A stretch of 64,000 bases of DNA from Astropecten irregularis (lineage: Eukaryota; Echinodermata; Asteroidea; Paxillosida; Astropectinidae): contig OZ020258.1 in assembly GCA_963971285.1 (NCBI GenBank), positions 496,001 through 560,000 on the forward strand. The letters run 5' to 3'. Below are positions 32,101 through 44,215 of the stretch, piece by piece; within the stretch, counting starts at the first letter, position 1; every line of letters starts with the position of its first letter. The notes beneath the pieces are model-generated. The model did no database searches. It saw only the letters and a program-made list of their open reading frames with translations, and was not told where the DNA came from. Made by a program: the position numbers and the translations under genes.

Positions 32101-35100
32101 ATGCCGAATAATGTTAAGTCAATTTGTTTCATACATCAAACAGCCGTTTGTTTTAACAAAGGAAATCGAAATGGTTGAGATATCCGTTACAATGGGTAAT
32201 TGTTTCTTTCAGTGTCAAAAGGCCAGGAACTTGGAAGTGTTAAAATAGAACATCTTTGCAGGAAATGTAACCAATTGATGACCTTTCGATACCCCTGGTC
32301 CAGTACACACCCCTGGATGGGATATGGTGGTGTGATCTAACCCATCTCTGACCCTCATATAGGGTTGGTTACCCGTCGCTTTTAATAGAATGAAATATTG
32401 GATTGTTTTCCCCTGTCATTATCATTTGCTGTTGATGACACCACGGGCCTCAGTTTCACAACGCTTAAAGGTAGTATCATACTTTGATAGCATACCGAAA
32501 CATGCAGAAATCTTCACAGATTTACCTATAACTTACAGGATATAAAGATGGAGATGGTAGAAACATACCGTTAAACGTTTTCTGCCTGAAATGGTCTATT
32601 TATCCAGAAAAGAGTCAAACCAATGACCAACAACATTTTTTGATATTTGGAAGATCACAAATAACGGTTGTAACATTGGAAAATACCGTCGACGTTTTTC
32701 ATTATTTTCTCAAAAAGTGGCCACCGTATGGGACTGGCAATTTAAAAGATGACTGTTGCTGTATCTTTCTTTCCCATGACTGCCCATGAATCTGCATTTC
32801 TTTGATAAAAACCAAAGTATGAGATTACTTTTAAGTCATGCTTTGGCAATAACATGTTTGGTTTGTCAATATAGGAACCAGTACTGTGATATCACAATCA
32901 CTTCCATAAAAGGGTAAATGCTTTTTATGATTTGGTGAGATATTTGGAATAAAAAGTCGTATTTAGTTTAGTTTTTTTTTAGTTGAGAAGTAAATCATTA
33001 CGCATTTCTAATTATACATTATGAAATATGATAAAACAATTAGCGTAGTTCATCTCCATTACCTTGGCATATTGGGACGGAAGTGTTCCACCGTACGGAC
33101 TTTCCCACACCGTCTACGACCATTACGCACTGTGCCGTAGCTGCTTTGGACTTTTGAATCTGGTAACCTTTCTCACACTGGAAGTGAATGACGTCACCAT
33201 ATGAATATGCATTTCCCATGACACGCCCTCTAACCGGTTGAGTTGGCTGTTCACATGCACCCAGAGTGACTATCGTCAAGGAATACAAGGCAAAAACATA
33301 ACAACGAACATTATAGATCAAACTGAAGAGGAAACAATGTTGTGGAGTAGCTGGAATTTGGCTTTGTCTTCAAAATTCGTCAAAAAGAGTCTAAAAGGAT
33401 TTTCATCTTTTTATTTTTGCGCAGTGGGATCTAAGTTGGCACGAATGCATCAAAATGTCGTTCAACCTTTGTTGTCGTTTATCCAAAGACAAATGAACCG
33501 AAATCAAGCCCAGAAAAAAAAAAACCCAATTGGCAAAACAAAGTTGACCAACTGGTGAGTTTGTCTACTTACGATCGTAAACTGACAATATGTCCGGTCC
33601 GAAGGATCTAACTGCGGACCTCTGCCCACCGCATATCTCATCAGGATTACCGGTACACGGGACCTGACAGTGCCGGTCAGATTCACGATTTATCGGTAGC
33701 AGAGCCTCGTAGAAATCACCACAGTAACATTCACGACCGTTCTTCAAACCAGCTAGCTTAGAATGACTTGCCTTACAGTGGTGTCGGCAAGCTGAGAGAC
33801 TCATGTGATCTAGGGTAAATACTCGGTGTTGTAAGGTGGATTTTAAGATGCCATCTGAATCAGCGTAACATCCCATATATCCTGGTGCTGATTGGGAAAC
33901 AAACAGAACCAAGAAAGATTTGAGGCTTTGCATGGTGACAATTGGTATATGGATCGGTTTGCGGAAACACCATGTAATAATCGTCCATACTTTCGCACTT
34001 CTATTGCGGTCACACTTCACGTAAGGTCTCAACGTTTCGACTAGCCTGCTCTAGTCATCATCAGGAGTCCTCATCAGTCTCCCAATGATGACCAGGGCAG
34101 GCCGAGACGAAACGTTGAGACATAACGAGACGTGATGATGACTCGAGCAGGCTAGCCGAAACGTTGAGACAGTCGAAAAGTGCGAAAGTGCGAACGATTC
34201 TTACATGATGTTTCCGCAAACCGATCCACAAACAGAACCAGAAAAAAATCAATTAGGTAACAAATTCATCATAAAAAACTTGATATCCCCGTAAACAACA
34301 CCCAAACTTAACCTTTAATCGTTTATCATTCTATGTGAAGTTTGTATTTGAAGTTTGTATCGTGGGTTCCTACCAGCGCATGTTGATTTTTTTTCATGAG
34401 GCTCAAAAGGCACTTAGTGAAGTGCTTATCACAAGTCGTTGAAGGGCAATAAATTGTTTTAATTATTCTATCTCCTCAACGAATAAATTAATTATAACAT
34501 TTTGTATTTTTAATTGATGCTTAAAATCTGCATTTGAGGGCGAGCATGAGTACGAATACGTATCCGAGTCGTAGAGCGAATACGATCAAACTGAGTACGC
34601 GAGATCAGCAGACGTGCGAGTTCCTAATGGTCCGTGCACCAATGCGCTCGTGTATGGGAAACAGAACACCGTGCGCATTACGTTCCGGGTAAGTACGTAT
34701 GGGTATCTTGAAGACACGATTATAACCTTTACGATTCCCTTACGCCGTCTCAGATCAAATTAATCACCTACGACCACTTTGTTTCATGCACACCTACGAC
34801 TATGACTGCATTTTCGTCTAACAAAAATGAATATTGAGAAGATGGCTAGAAATGAATAGTAGGCAATGCAATACCTTAGTCACATATCGGGTTAACGACC
34901 TGTATGTCACTGAACTCCCATGCACACAATGCTAATACAGGATGCTAATTTCCTCTTAAGAAACCACGAGTCATTTAACTGAGCATTTATGCTGAAAACC
35001 AAACTTTGGCTGACATGTTGACGAAATAAAATGGGTCTAGTATAACCAATGCAGTTTGTCACAACACAGCAATTGAACTAACTCTCAGCTGGTGTTTTGT

Positions 35101-38100
35101 AAGCATTCTGACAACACTCCCTCGGAAATCGTTCGTCTCAGTTGCCCACGGCCACCAGCTGCCAACGCTCTTAGAATTATCTGTAGTCATGATGAGTTTC
35201 ATATTTTGTACAGGTATGGGTTTTAGAGGTTTACTGCCGATTACATAATTTAATTGTGAGGGTTGAGACCGGCGACTTTCCACAAATGAATGAGTCATGT
35301 TTAACCCTGGTCTGGCCCACAAAATACGTCACGATTCTGACTCATAATGGGTGAGGTGTACTGTTTTTGTTTGCTGTCGCGTTAACTAAATCAATGTCAT
35401 CTCTCGAACTTTACTATCTTCACTGAAAATTGAAAAACAATCTCTCTGAACTTTGATCTTTTATCTTAGAACCTATAACAGGTCTGTATGACAATGAAAC
35501 AGAGGTGGGGTGTGTATCATGTCTTTAATTTGCTACTTCAGTGAAACAGATTTAGGGAATCAATGTTTTCAAACTGATCTTTAGAATTTTTCTTTTAGCA
35601 AGTAAATTTCGATTAACGATATCCCAAATCAACATAGATATGGAATAAGAAACAAGTGTCGACATACCGTTCCTGAAACACAAAACGCATATCAGGCAAA
35701 GGTATTCCTCAGTAGTGTTTTAAAGGTATATAATTCACGATTGGTAAAGGTCACAGAGCAGCACTCGCACTTTGTGTAATCCAACATGTACATGAAATAA
35801 TAAGCAAGTTGAGCTCAATCGGAAATCTGAGTCACGAGAAAATAGCGAAACCTGTCTCAGTTTTTCTAATAAAACATGATAATGGTTTTGATCTTACCCC
35901 GAGATCAAAACTGTTTTTGGTCTTTCATTTCTGGATAAGTACAGCATTTCAGGCGGAAATACTTAAACGGTAGGCTATGTTTGTACAACCACCATCTTTA
36001 TACCCAGTGAAAGTTATACGTAAATCTGTGATCAATTGTTTGGGTATGTTTCCAATCCTGTTATGTACCTTTAAGGAAGCCATGCGTGAACAGAATGCTA
36101 CAACACACCACAAAATCAAAACATTGGATACTTTTTATGCTTTTCTTTAAGCTTGCCAACTTGTGCATAATTAATTCAAGTTGTAGATCTCTTCACAGAA
36201 AGTTGATAAACCTGATAATATGCTCATCAATAGATGAAAATGGAACGAGTGATAAAGTACTAACCTTGACATACAACACCGACTGTCTCCTCACATCTAG
36301 GTTTGGGTATGAAATCACAGTCCTGCAAATTATCTTCATCTAAGTAAAACCAATAACACAATAGCCACAGTTTGACTTAAAGGTAATATCATACTTTGGT
36401 TATTATCAAAGAAATACAGATTCATGGGCAAAAATATCAAGGAATATACAGTAACAGTCAACTGTGAAAATTTCAGTCCCATACGTTGCCCACTTTTTTA
36501 GAAAACAGTGAAAAACAGCCACAGTATTTCTTACGTCTTTTCTCTTTTATGCTTGATCTTTTAAAAGATCAAAAAGATTTTCGGTCGTTGTTTTCCAAAT
36601 GTCTGGATAAATACACCATTTCAGGCGGAAATATTTTAACGGTATGTTTCTACCATCACCATCTTTATACCCTGTCAGTTATAGGTGAATCTATAAACAT
36701 TATGTTTTGGTATGTTACCAAAGTATGATACTACCTTTAAGGATAATGATTTTTGATTTTGTTTTCAAAGCTCTTCCCTCTGTTTTTCCTGAAGTGATAT
36801 TTGTCTGTTCCATTTTATGAGGAATGTACTATATGCATTTCCTGTTTCTGACATCTGTTTATTTTTAAACACACTTTGAAGCCTCTTCAGACGACATTAG
36901 TTGAAACAAATCATGAATGTAAAGTGATATACAACATGCATTTCCCGCCCCTGGGCTTCTTGTTGCCAAGCAACCGATCAGAATTCCGTCATGATACATT
37001 GAGCATCCTCTTTTGTATTGCCCCACCCCCAGACTGGTGATCATGCATCAGCCAATGGCCTTAGCCGACAGGAAATGAGTAATACAATCCGTATGTAAGC
37101 TGCACAGACATTGGTTGGTTTCCTTCCAAATATCAGTTCAACTTTGCAGACAACAGGGCCTTGTGGGCTGATGCTAAAAGGTTACAGCTCTCACCCAATT
37201 GATTGTTGGATTTTATTCCATGCTAAAGTCTTCGGTGTGACCTACATTATGCAAAATGAATCACTTTACGAGATCATGTTGTTTGTTTACGCTTCCTATA
37301 TTGTTTTGAAACAACAAAGGAAATCGGAGAAAACAAACTTAGAGCTTCTAAGTGATAGCACACACAAGTAGTCAATTGTAATAACTTAGGTTTGATGATA
37401 ATGAACAGATAAATGGTCAATAAGTATTTATACATTTAGTTTCTTTTATTTCATTGTGGGAATCCCATTAAGTCATTGTGGAATCACCCCATATAATAAT
37501 AATGATATACACTGTAGGACATTGGTATTGCGCAGTTCCTATATGAATATACTCTACTGCGCATTACAAATTTATTATTATCCCTGCATGGTCATCCAGC
37601 CATAATTTACATCAATTTACCCCAGTTTCCGTATTCAGTGCACAGAGGGTAATCAAACCACAGAGCTGTCTCTACCCTCACATGCGCCCACTTACACCTG
37701 GGTGACAAGGAGCAATATGTGGCAAAGCGTCTTGCGCAAGGACGCAGGCACCATTAACCCATGACTGGATGCGAACCCACAATCTGTAGATTGACCACAA
37801 GATCTTGAGTTCAAGACGCCCACTCACGTCATATCAATCGTCTATACTCCTCACCACCCAATCCCCATGTGTGACCAAGAGGAAGGCCTTCCTCCAAGGT
37901 GTGACTAACAAGTAACTCTTACCTCCTCTGCATTGCCAGTCACGGGCCAGTGGCACACCAACTCCTCTACCATAATGAGAGTTGGTCCTTGCCAAAGCAG
38001 CCCCAGGAAAGCCCAGTTGTCTACACGCTACAATAGCATCATCTATGTCCCAGTTGACATCACAGGTGGTGTACCAGCCACGAAAACCCAGATAAAACTC

Positions 38101-41100
38101 CAGTCGACCGGCATTGGGGGTTGGTCCGTCTACTAGACGAAGGTCTACAGTAAAGACAGTATGAACGCAAAGATTTAATCTTGTAATGCCGCGACTGAGG
38201 TTAACCTCATAGTCTGAACATGATTCAATGCAGATCAGAGAGGGATTTCCTGTACTTTTAAACTGTGCGTATGTCGGTTGAAGCATCGTAGAAGACAAAC
38301 TTCTGTTACTTGGCGAAAACGCGCATTTGTCTCTCAATTGCACTTTGTTATTTCGCAAATAGAATCCCGTCAGTATTAGCTAATGGACAGTTTCTGAGCT
38401 TCTTATTATATTCATCATAAGATGACTTAAGCTCGGACGAAACCACAGTATTTATCTTTGCAAATAATTCCTCTCATACCATGAATAATCTTACAAGCCA
38501 ACATTACAGCACTGGTGTTAGAGTGAATTAGACTCGAGCACTGTACGAAAAAAGACACAAATATAGCACGTAGCACCCATCAAATGCTATTGATTTTTTT
38601 GTTATTGAAAAGTAAACACAGAAAAATTGACTGGACCGAGATTCGAGCCGGCGACCTCCTGATTTTTTTTTCACTTTTCAATGACTTTAAATTCAATCAT
38701 TAAATAACCACAAGGGAAACTGACTGACTTCAGTCAGTTTCCCTTGTGGTTATTTGATGATTATATTAATTAAAAAAGCTGCATCCTCTTTGAGTGATCC
38801 CCCATGTACCATTCTCAGGTTGCAACTTGCTGCGTGTATCATTGAAACGATCCCTGGGACATGGCGGTGTGTGCGTGGTTTCATGGCTTCTGACTGCCAA
38901 ACGAACAAAGATAATTGACTATTGGGGTCACCACCAACGTAGGGCTGGATAGCTCAGTTGGTAGAGCGCCTGTACGGTGTTCAGAAGGTCGCCGGATCCC
39001 GCTCCAGTCAATTTTTCTTTGTTCACTTTTCAATGACTTTAAATTCAGTCAGTTTCCCTTGTGGTTATTTGATGATTTGATTAATGAAAATTAATATTTA
39101 AATAGAAAGAAACATCCAAGAGGGACATGTAGGATCAAGGTTTGATATACTATCCGAGAATTGCCAAACAAAATATATGAAACAGTTGTAAAGTTTGATT
39201 TTAAGCATTTCGAAATAGTCAGTGAGTAAAGCGATTGAATTCTCATGGGAACGAGGCACGGGGGCCGGGATTTCAACAGCATTTCCCAAATTCTGTGTTG
39301 GCTGAGCACCAAGGAGGGGGAGGTGGTGGGTGGGGGGGGGGGGGGGAGGTTCTTAAACGTCTCAACATCTTTGTCTCCTGATAACGGTCAGGCAACTAGG
39401 TACATGTATTTGATCTGTGTACGTACGTCCGGATGGGACGCTGCGTCATAGTCGCGGCACTTGGCCAAATGGAAATGCCAGACGAGTCCCCCGGTCTTGC
39501 AACATGGTCCTCCCACGGGTTATTGAGACCGGGCCCTGTCACGGATGACACTAGGGGCCTTGCGAAATGAGACTTAAGGCTTTAGGCTTGGGATTTATTT
39601 TTGCTGCTGCCCTTTTGTGACCTGAAATGAAGGGCATGATATGCACGGCGAAGCTGGAGCCTTTCTTCGTCTTCGTCACGTGGCCAAATCCCTACGTTTC
39701 GTATCAAGGGCCTCAAAATGGCGGTAGCCCCAAGTCCCAAGCCTAGCTTCAAGGCCTAAAGGGTGCACCCACGTAAATAGTCCCAAAATCCGTCCGCCGA
39801 GCTCATGAATAAAAGTTTAGCACTCAATTATATTATAAACGAGCGAGTTCTGAGAGCTATGAAACTGGGGGATTGAAGAAATGTGGCACTTGACCTCCTG
39901 CCTGGACTCTGGGCTTCCATTTGTGACAATTTTTGATGCAATTGGGTGAGAAAGTGGGTCTATTTCAGCCGCTTTGCAGAGGGATGTTTTTTTTTTAAAT
40001 GACTTCTTTGACTGGAGTGATCCCGTTTACCTTGTTTTAGGGGTGGTCAGCTGAGCATGAGTACATCTCAAAAGTTCAATGGTCAACCCACCATAAAATG
40101 AAAAGAAAATGAAAGGTGACATGTTCGTCATAATTTTGCTGTGCAACTTGAACACCTGTGAGAGTTCTGTATACTTTTGAATGATTTTTGCAGCATAAGG
40201 ACTTATTACTGTTGTCTATGGGAGTTTATTTACTCGGGTGCAACCTTAAGTAAAACATGTCAAGCATAATGGCCGTTTATGTTTGTGTTATCTCTGAGAC
40301 CCTGTCTAATTTGCAGTTTCATTCTCTCGTAATATTCTCCGACTATCATTGAAGACTGATATAGTTTCATTGGTGGATAGTTGTGTAGCTCAGTTAAGAA
40401 TAACTCAAGCCCCACAAGGCGTTAGTTATTTGGCTGCGATGAGAGGAGGGGTGGGGCTAATTAATACGGGGGAGGATTATAACCAAGCCATCTCAGGCAC
40501 TATCTTTAACCAATCCTTCTTTCCAATCAAGTCGTAAAGTGTCTTTCCCAAGCGTTCAGGTAATGTGTAATTCTCACCCAACTCAATGCTATACCTTCTT
40601 TAATGTGACATTTCATTGTTGTGAATGAATGCTCTGTGCTTATAAGAAACGTGATATTTCAATCAGGAAGTAGTCGCTACGTACTTGTAGCTCTGCCCTT
40701 TAAACACCCTTATCAATTCAGGAACATACGTGCTTGACTGTTTGATCGCACACAAACTACCTGTCATGGAAACGGATTATTTAGACAAAACAGACTCATG
40801 GAGATGGGTTGGTTAAAGGGTAAAATGTAGAAGGTTCACGCCAGTCAGAACTTCAGAGCAAAGCGTATAGGAGAATTATGCAGAAGACCTTGATAGGAAG
40901 CCGATAGTAGGATTTTAGTAATGTATTGGTTTCGGTATTTGTGTCATACTGAAAAACCTCACTCTGTGATATAGAGCCGTATCCTCTTTGAGTGATCCCC
41001 CATGTACTGTTACCAGGTTGCAGCATTGCTGCGCGTATCGGTGAAATGATGCTTGGGGTATGGCGGTGTGTGCATGGTTTCATGGCTTCTGACTGCCAAA

Positions 41101-41488
41101 CGAACAAAAGCAATTGACTTTTAGGGACACCACCAACGTAGTGCTGGATAGCTCAGTTGTAGAGCGCCTGTACGGTATTCAGGAGGTCGCCGGTTCGAAT
41201 CTCGCTCCAGTCAATTTTTCTTTGTTCACTTTTCAAAACATATTTTATGACAGAACTCAAATTAGCAAAACGCATGGTCGAAGCAGAGGGAATGAAAACA
41301 AGTTATGAAACCAAATAACAGAGGATTAAGAAGGCAACCTCATCAACTGTTAGGCATCTTGAAAACATTCTAAATAAAATATGACAGACACGATGGAACT
41401 TACCTCCAATTTTGTACGAAGCGACAGTTGACGAGAGCAAAGACCAGAGCAGAAACACCGACCACACCGGCCAGTTTGAATCCATCAT
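29149..41488 (-). CDS. Type I receptor: signal peptide-SRCR-WSC-Sushi-TM-tail, 427 aa, eight exons
   Basis: Exons, 5' to 3': 41488-41404, 38144-37923, 36339-36265, 33887-33573, 33269-33063, 31919-31866, 30072-29964, 29365-29149. They total 1284 bases, in frame, with GT/AG at every intron. Residues 1-24: signal peptide. 29-127: SRCR domain with six cysteines, split over two exons, which marks group A. 129-215: WSC domain with eight cysteines starting Y-M-G-C-Y. 234-301: Sushi (CCP) domain with four cysteines and the usual Trp. 326-348: single membrane helix followed by K-R-K. The tail is about 79 residues with Y-E-D-L (368-371) and Y-E-R-I (375-378), both matching the YxxPhi endocytic signal. 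Extracellular introns are all phase 1. SRCR and Sushi modules bind microbes or proteins, and WSC is a putative carbohydrate binder, so a scavenger or pattern-recognition role is inferred. I do not know a named protein with this order. Confidence 0.9.
29452..29758. mobile_element. GGGGCCAATTT-ended MITE, family I, copy 2
   Basis: Left GGACCAATTTCAAAGAGCTG; right TGCTTAGCAGCTCC followed by AAATTGGCCC. It lies in the last intron of the SRCR receptor. Confidence 0.7.
29768..29913. mobile_element. GGGGCCAATTT-ended MITE, family I, partial copy 3
   Basis: Only one end is clear (TATGAAATTGGCCCC at 29899-29913). It is directly adjacent to copy 2. Confidence 0.5.
30555..30605. repeat. Hairpin element family C, tail fragment
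   Basis: Only the tail block remains (TTGGCTGATGAGCAGTTTGC and the following TTTATTACTTGTATT). Confidence 0.5.
30949..31855. repeat. 31-bp minisatellite in intron 6 of the SRCR receptor
   Basis: About 29 imperfect units of TGATCAACTAACTGGCACCA plus AACTACCAACA. It ends only about 10 bases from the donor of the 54-bp exon at 31866-31919. Units vary by point changes and small gaps. Nothing else occupies the rest of this intron. Confidence 0.9.
32465..32834 (-). mobile_element. TTAA-ended MITE, family A, in SRCR receptor intron 5
   Basis: Both inverted ends are present (TTAAAGGTAGTATCATACTT at the left), with the family interior including GTTTTCTGCCTGAAATGG. Confidence 0.8.
33912..34227. mobile_element. 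Palindromic element family D inserted at the WSC-exon acceptor
   Basis: A 316-base palindrome flanked by a 13-base duplication, ACAAACAGAACCA, at 33899-33911 and 34228-34240. The insertion lies 9-12 bases outside the splice acceptor of the WSC exon, within the minus-strand pyrimidine tract. The duplication restores that tract on the exon side. Confidence 0.8.
34241..35719. other. Intronic sequence, nothing else seen
   Basis: Part of SRCR receptor intron 3. No exon with a compatible phase or domain is visible on either strand, and no repeat is recognised. Confidence 0.4.
35720..36074 (+). mobile_element. TTAA-ended MITE, family B
   Basis: Left TTAAAGGTATATAATTCACG; right CCAATCCTGTTATGTACCTT followed by TAA. 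The interior has the paired GAGATCAAAACTG block. Confidence 0.8.
36377..36740 (+). mobile_element. TTAA-ended MITE, family A
   Basis: Complete copy ending 38 bases upstream of the 75-bp SRCR exon at 36339-36265 on the minus strand. Both terminal repeats are intact. Confidence 0.85.
37495..37830 (-). mobile_element. tRNA-derived SINE, family S2, copy 2
   Basis: The tRNA-like head is on the right (minus-strand B-box region GTTCGCATCC), with the shared body CTTACACCTGGGTGAC and an AT-rich tail at the left. Confidence 0.65.
38612..38770 (-). mobile_element. tRNA-derived SINE, family S1, inverted fragment with palindrome
   Basis: On the minus strand it reads GGAGGTCGCCGGCTCGAATC and GGTCCAGTCAATTTTTC, the 3' half of the S1 tRNA-like part. 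A perfect short palindrome (AAACTGACTGACTTCAGTCA region, about 38700-38755) abuts it. Confidence 0.6.
38780..39080 (+). mobile_element. tRNA-derived SINE, family S1, long copy
   Basis: The 5' unique part (CATCCTCTTTGAGTGATCCC), then a tRNA-like part at about 38944-39010 (A box TAGCTCAGTTGGTAGAGCG), then the CAATTTTTCTTTGTTCAC tail. The same layout is seen at 40970. Confidence 0.75.
39081..40969. other. Intronic sequence, nothing else seen
   Basis: SRCR receptor intron 1. A G run lies near 39330-39347. No exon or further repeat is supported. Confidence 0.4.
40970..41235 (+). mobile_element. tRNA-derived SINE, family S1, long copy
   Basis: Matches 38780-39040 from CATCCTCTTTGAGTGATCCC-like sequence through the tRNA-like part (B box GGTTCGAATCTC) to the AATTTTTCTTTGTTCACTTT tail. 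Confidence 0.75.
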
Positions 41489-42104
41489 GCGGCCAAACTG
41501 GCCTCAGAGAAGTGTCCGCAGAAGCAAGATAATCCCTTCAGAATCATTAAAATGTTCAAGTGGTGCTGGTCAGTTTGTCCAATGCTAGAGCCAGGCCTAT
41601 GCTACAGTCCTGAGAGGACGACTTGTTTAGCATCCTACAGGCCGGCAGTTCAGTTATGAGTGTTACCCTTCAAAGCCTAAATATACTCTACATCGTTGCC
41701 TATACACGTACTCCTACAGCATCCGCTCAAACAAATGCTGCCCAATTTTATACTTCCGGTGCACTTGGAGTACCGTACCGACGAACTTATTAACGCATTC
41801 AGTGTAACTATCAGCTGGTCGTGTGGGAGCAGAGGAACCAGTGATTTCAATCATTTCATGTGGTACTTTCTATAGATAGGCCTGCTGGAACGATGCCACG
41901 CTCTTCCGTGCGCGTGACTGCGTGATCTACGAGGTTGCATGCTAAGTCACAACAGGTGCATCATAGGCCGACTAGTTGGGCGTGCCAATTCTAGGGGTGG
42001 AGATTTGTCAGAATCATGTCTGTGCTATCCCTTGTCACATCACAGCATTAGAATCTGATGCATATTGTCAGGTGCAGGAATAATGCTCAGTAGGGATATT
42101 GTAA
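41489..42104 (-). promoter_or_regulatory. 5' flank and promoter side of the SRCR receptor gene
   Basis: Upstream of the start codon at 41488-41486. I see no clear TATA box or other defined element, so only the position supports a promoter role. Confidence 0.3.
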
Positions 42105-42461
42105 TTAAAGGTAGTATCATACTTTGGTAAGAAACCAAAACAGAAATGTTCACAGATTTACGTATAACTTACAGGGTATGAAGATGGTGGTGGTAGAAAA
42201 ATACCGTTAAAATTTTCTCGCCTGAAATGGTGTTTTTATCCAGACATTAGTAAAACAATGAGCGAATTTTGTTTTTGATCTTTTAAAAGATCAAAAATAA
42301 AAGAGAAAAGATTTAAGAATTACCGTGGCTGCTTTTCACTGTTTTCTCAAAAAGTGGGCACCGCATGGGACTGAAATTTTCTATTACTGTATCTGTCTTG
42401 ATATTTTTGCCCATGAATCTGTATTTCTTTGATAAAAATCAAAGTATGATAATACCTTTAA
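42105..42461 (-). mobile_element. TTAA-ended MITE, family A
   Basis: Complete copy with both terminal repeats and the central palindrome GATCTTTTAAAAGATC. Confidence 0.85.
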
Positions 42462-42534
42462 ATGTGCAGTGGATTATGGAAGAGAACGGGACACAGTGAA
42501 TAGGCCAACAGAGTGTACAATGTCAACAATTTGG

Positions 42535-42740
42535 GTAACTGTTTCGTTAACATGTTGCCCAACACACCTGGGCAATACGACTTTGGGCCCTGTGTACACT
42601 AGCAACATTTGGCCAACATGTTACCGAGATGTTATCTAACTCGTTTTGCTCTGTGCACACAGACAACATTTTCAGCAACAACGTACCTGGGCAACATGTT
42701 ACCGAGATTGATACCCAAAATGTTGACAGTGTACACTCTG
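42535..42740. repeat. Dispersed repeat family Q, copy 2
   Basis: Partner of 19340-19572. It contains CAACATGTTACCGAGAT and GTTGACAGTGTACAC. Confidence 0.6.
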
Positions 42741-43049
42741 CTTTATTCACGGTGCATCCATCCTGCATTCTAAGCAGTGCAATCAAACCGAGGCTTGAAT
42801 CGAAAATAGTCTGGTACCCGTTTTCGTTTTAGAATAGGTCTTATCTTTTCCGAAGGGTATACAAGGAAGGTGACAAAATGGATGCGCCATGAATAAGGTC
42901 CATACCAAGATGTTCACTTTAGCTGGTCTTACCACGACTGCATTGAAGCATTCCTATCTCCACGATTGAAGGAACGCCTTATGAAACTGCATCCAGCCTC
43001 TTGGGTTACAATCTTAAGAAGAACTGAATCTGTCCAAAAATGGTTTCGT

Positions 43050-43290
43050 GGGGTCCTTTCTCAAAGCTTGGCTCCGGCTCAGGCTCCATTTCGTGAATCC
43101 ATTTTACAATTACGGGTATCAAAATAGAGGCTTTTAACTGCGGTTCATAAGTAGATTCTCTGGTTTAAAAAGGAAAACAGAGCTTGAGCTCCAATGAAAA
43201 ACACAACCTGTATTCTCAACATAATTATGGAATACAGAGGTGAAGCCGGAGAAGGAGCCTGAGCCGGAGACGAGCTTTGAGAAAGAGCCC
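43050..43290. mobile_element. GGGCGTTTAC-type MITE, family J, copy 2 with variant ends
   Basis: The interior matches family J (ATTTCGTGAATCCATT, GGGTATCAAAATAGAGGC). The ends read GGGTCCTTTCTCAAAGCTTG and the complement AAGCTC-like GAGCTTTGAGAAAGAGCCC, so the termini have diverged from the other copies. Confidence 0.65.
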
Positions 43291-43974
43291 AAGATTCTCA
43301 AGATAAGCAAGGCCAAATAACTAAAGCACGTAGGTTATGGCTGATTTCCGGTTGATAACATCATGCACTCTAGACAGCATATAATGAAGGTTGTTCATAA
43401 TTCAATCGGCGCCGTTTAAATTTAGGGTCTTTGTTTTCATCGCAGGGGTTCATTCAAACCAAGTAAGAATTGAATGAAATAATCTTGCAATCATCAAATA
43501 CCCAAACACTAAATAAATGACACTTTTAATGTTAAAAGCTTAACGCATCGAAACGTTTATTAAGTTGTATGATAAGATTCATCATTTCAACAAACAAAAT
43601 AATTAATTTTTATCACAAGATCAAGACATGTAGTTTATTTCATTCTTCGATTTTAAGGGTTCAGATATTTTAATCTGGATGCTAATGAATTTAAAAATAA
43701 ATGGTAGATTTCTTCGAAGTCCTGAAATACACAAGCGTCTACAGGATGTGTAATTATAATCAAGGCTAACGAGGGTATAATTAAAACCATGAAATGGACA
43801 CTTTTTGTCGGTTGGTGGCAGCAAACACAAGGTCTGTGGTTAGTCGCCGTTTCGTAGGCCTAATCAAGGTTTTGCAAAGAAACTGTAAGAACTTAAATAT
43901 AACATTAGTGTGTTTGCTTGTCGAGGGCCTACATAATACAAACTAATCAACTCGATAAAAATAAGTTTGATAAT
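43291..43974. other. Intergenic, no gene seen
   Basis: AT-rich sequence between the two receptor genes. Minus-strand AATAAA complements occur near 43556 and 43635 and could serve the upstream lectin receptor, about 1 kb past its stop. Confidence 0.35.
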
Positions 43975-44215
43975 AGTGATGGGACCTTAGGGAGACTTTC
44001 CCATAGGGTCGTGCACAAACTACCAATTTCTAAACATCCTCTAAACCAATGAACTTGAAATTGCCATATGGTCATAATTAGAGCATTCGCTGTATTCTAT
44101 TAAAATATTGACATTACAAATATGTACCAAGTACCTTAGGGAGACATCAAAATGTCTCCCTAAGTCCCGATGTCTCCCTAATGTCCACTTTAAGATGCTA
44201 ACTATCTGCCTAATA
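43975..44215. repeat. Dispersed repeat family R, copy 2
   Basis: Partner of 4800-5066, with the GAGACATCAAAATGTCTCCC palindrome. Confidence 0.6.

Noticed and set aside
36265-36328. Alternative acceptor TTTGCAG at 36329 for the short SRCR exon
   Set aside because: Joined to the previous exon it gives a stop in phase. The TACTTAG acceptor at 36340 keeps frame and restores a normal SRCR segment (D-E-D-N-L-Q-D-C).
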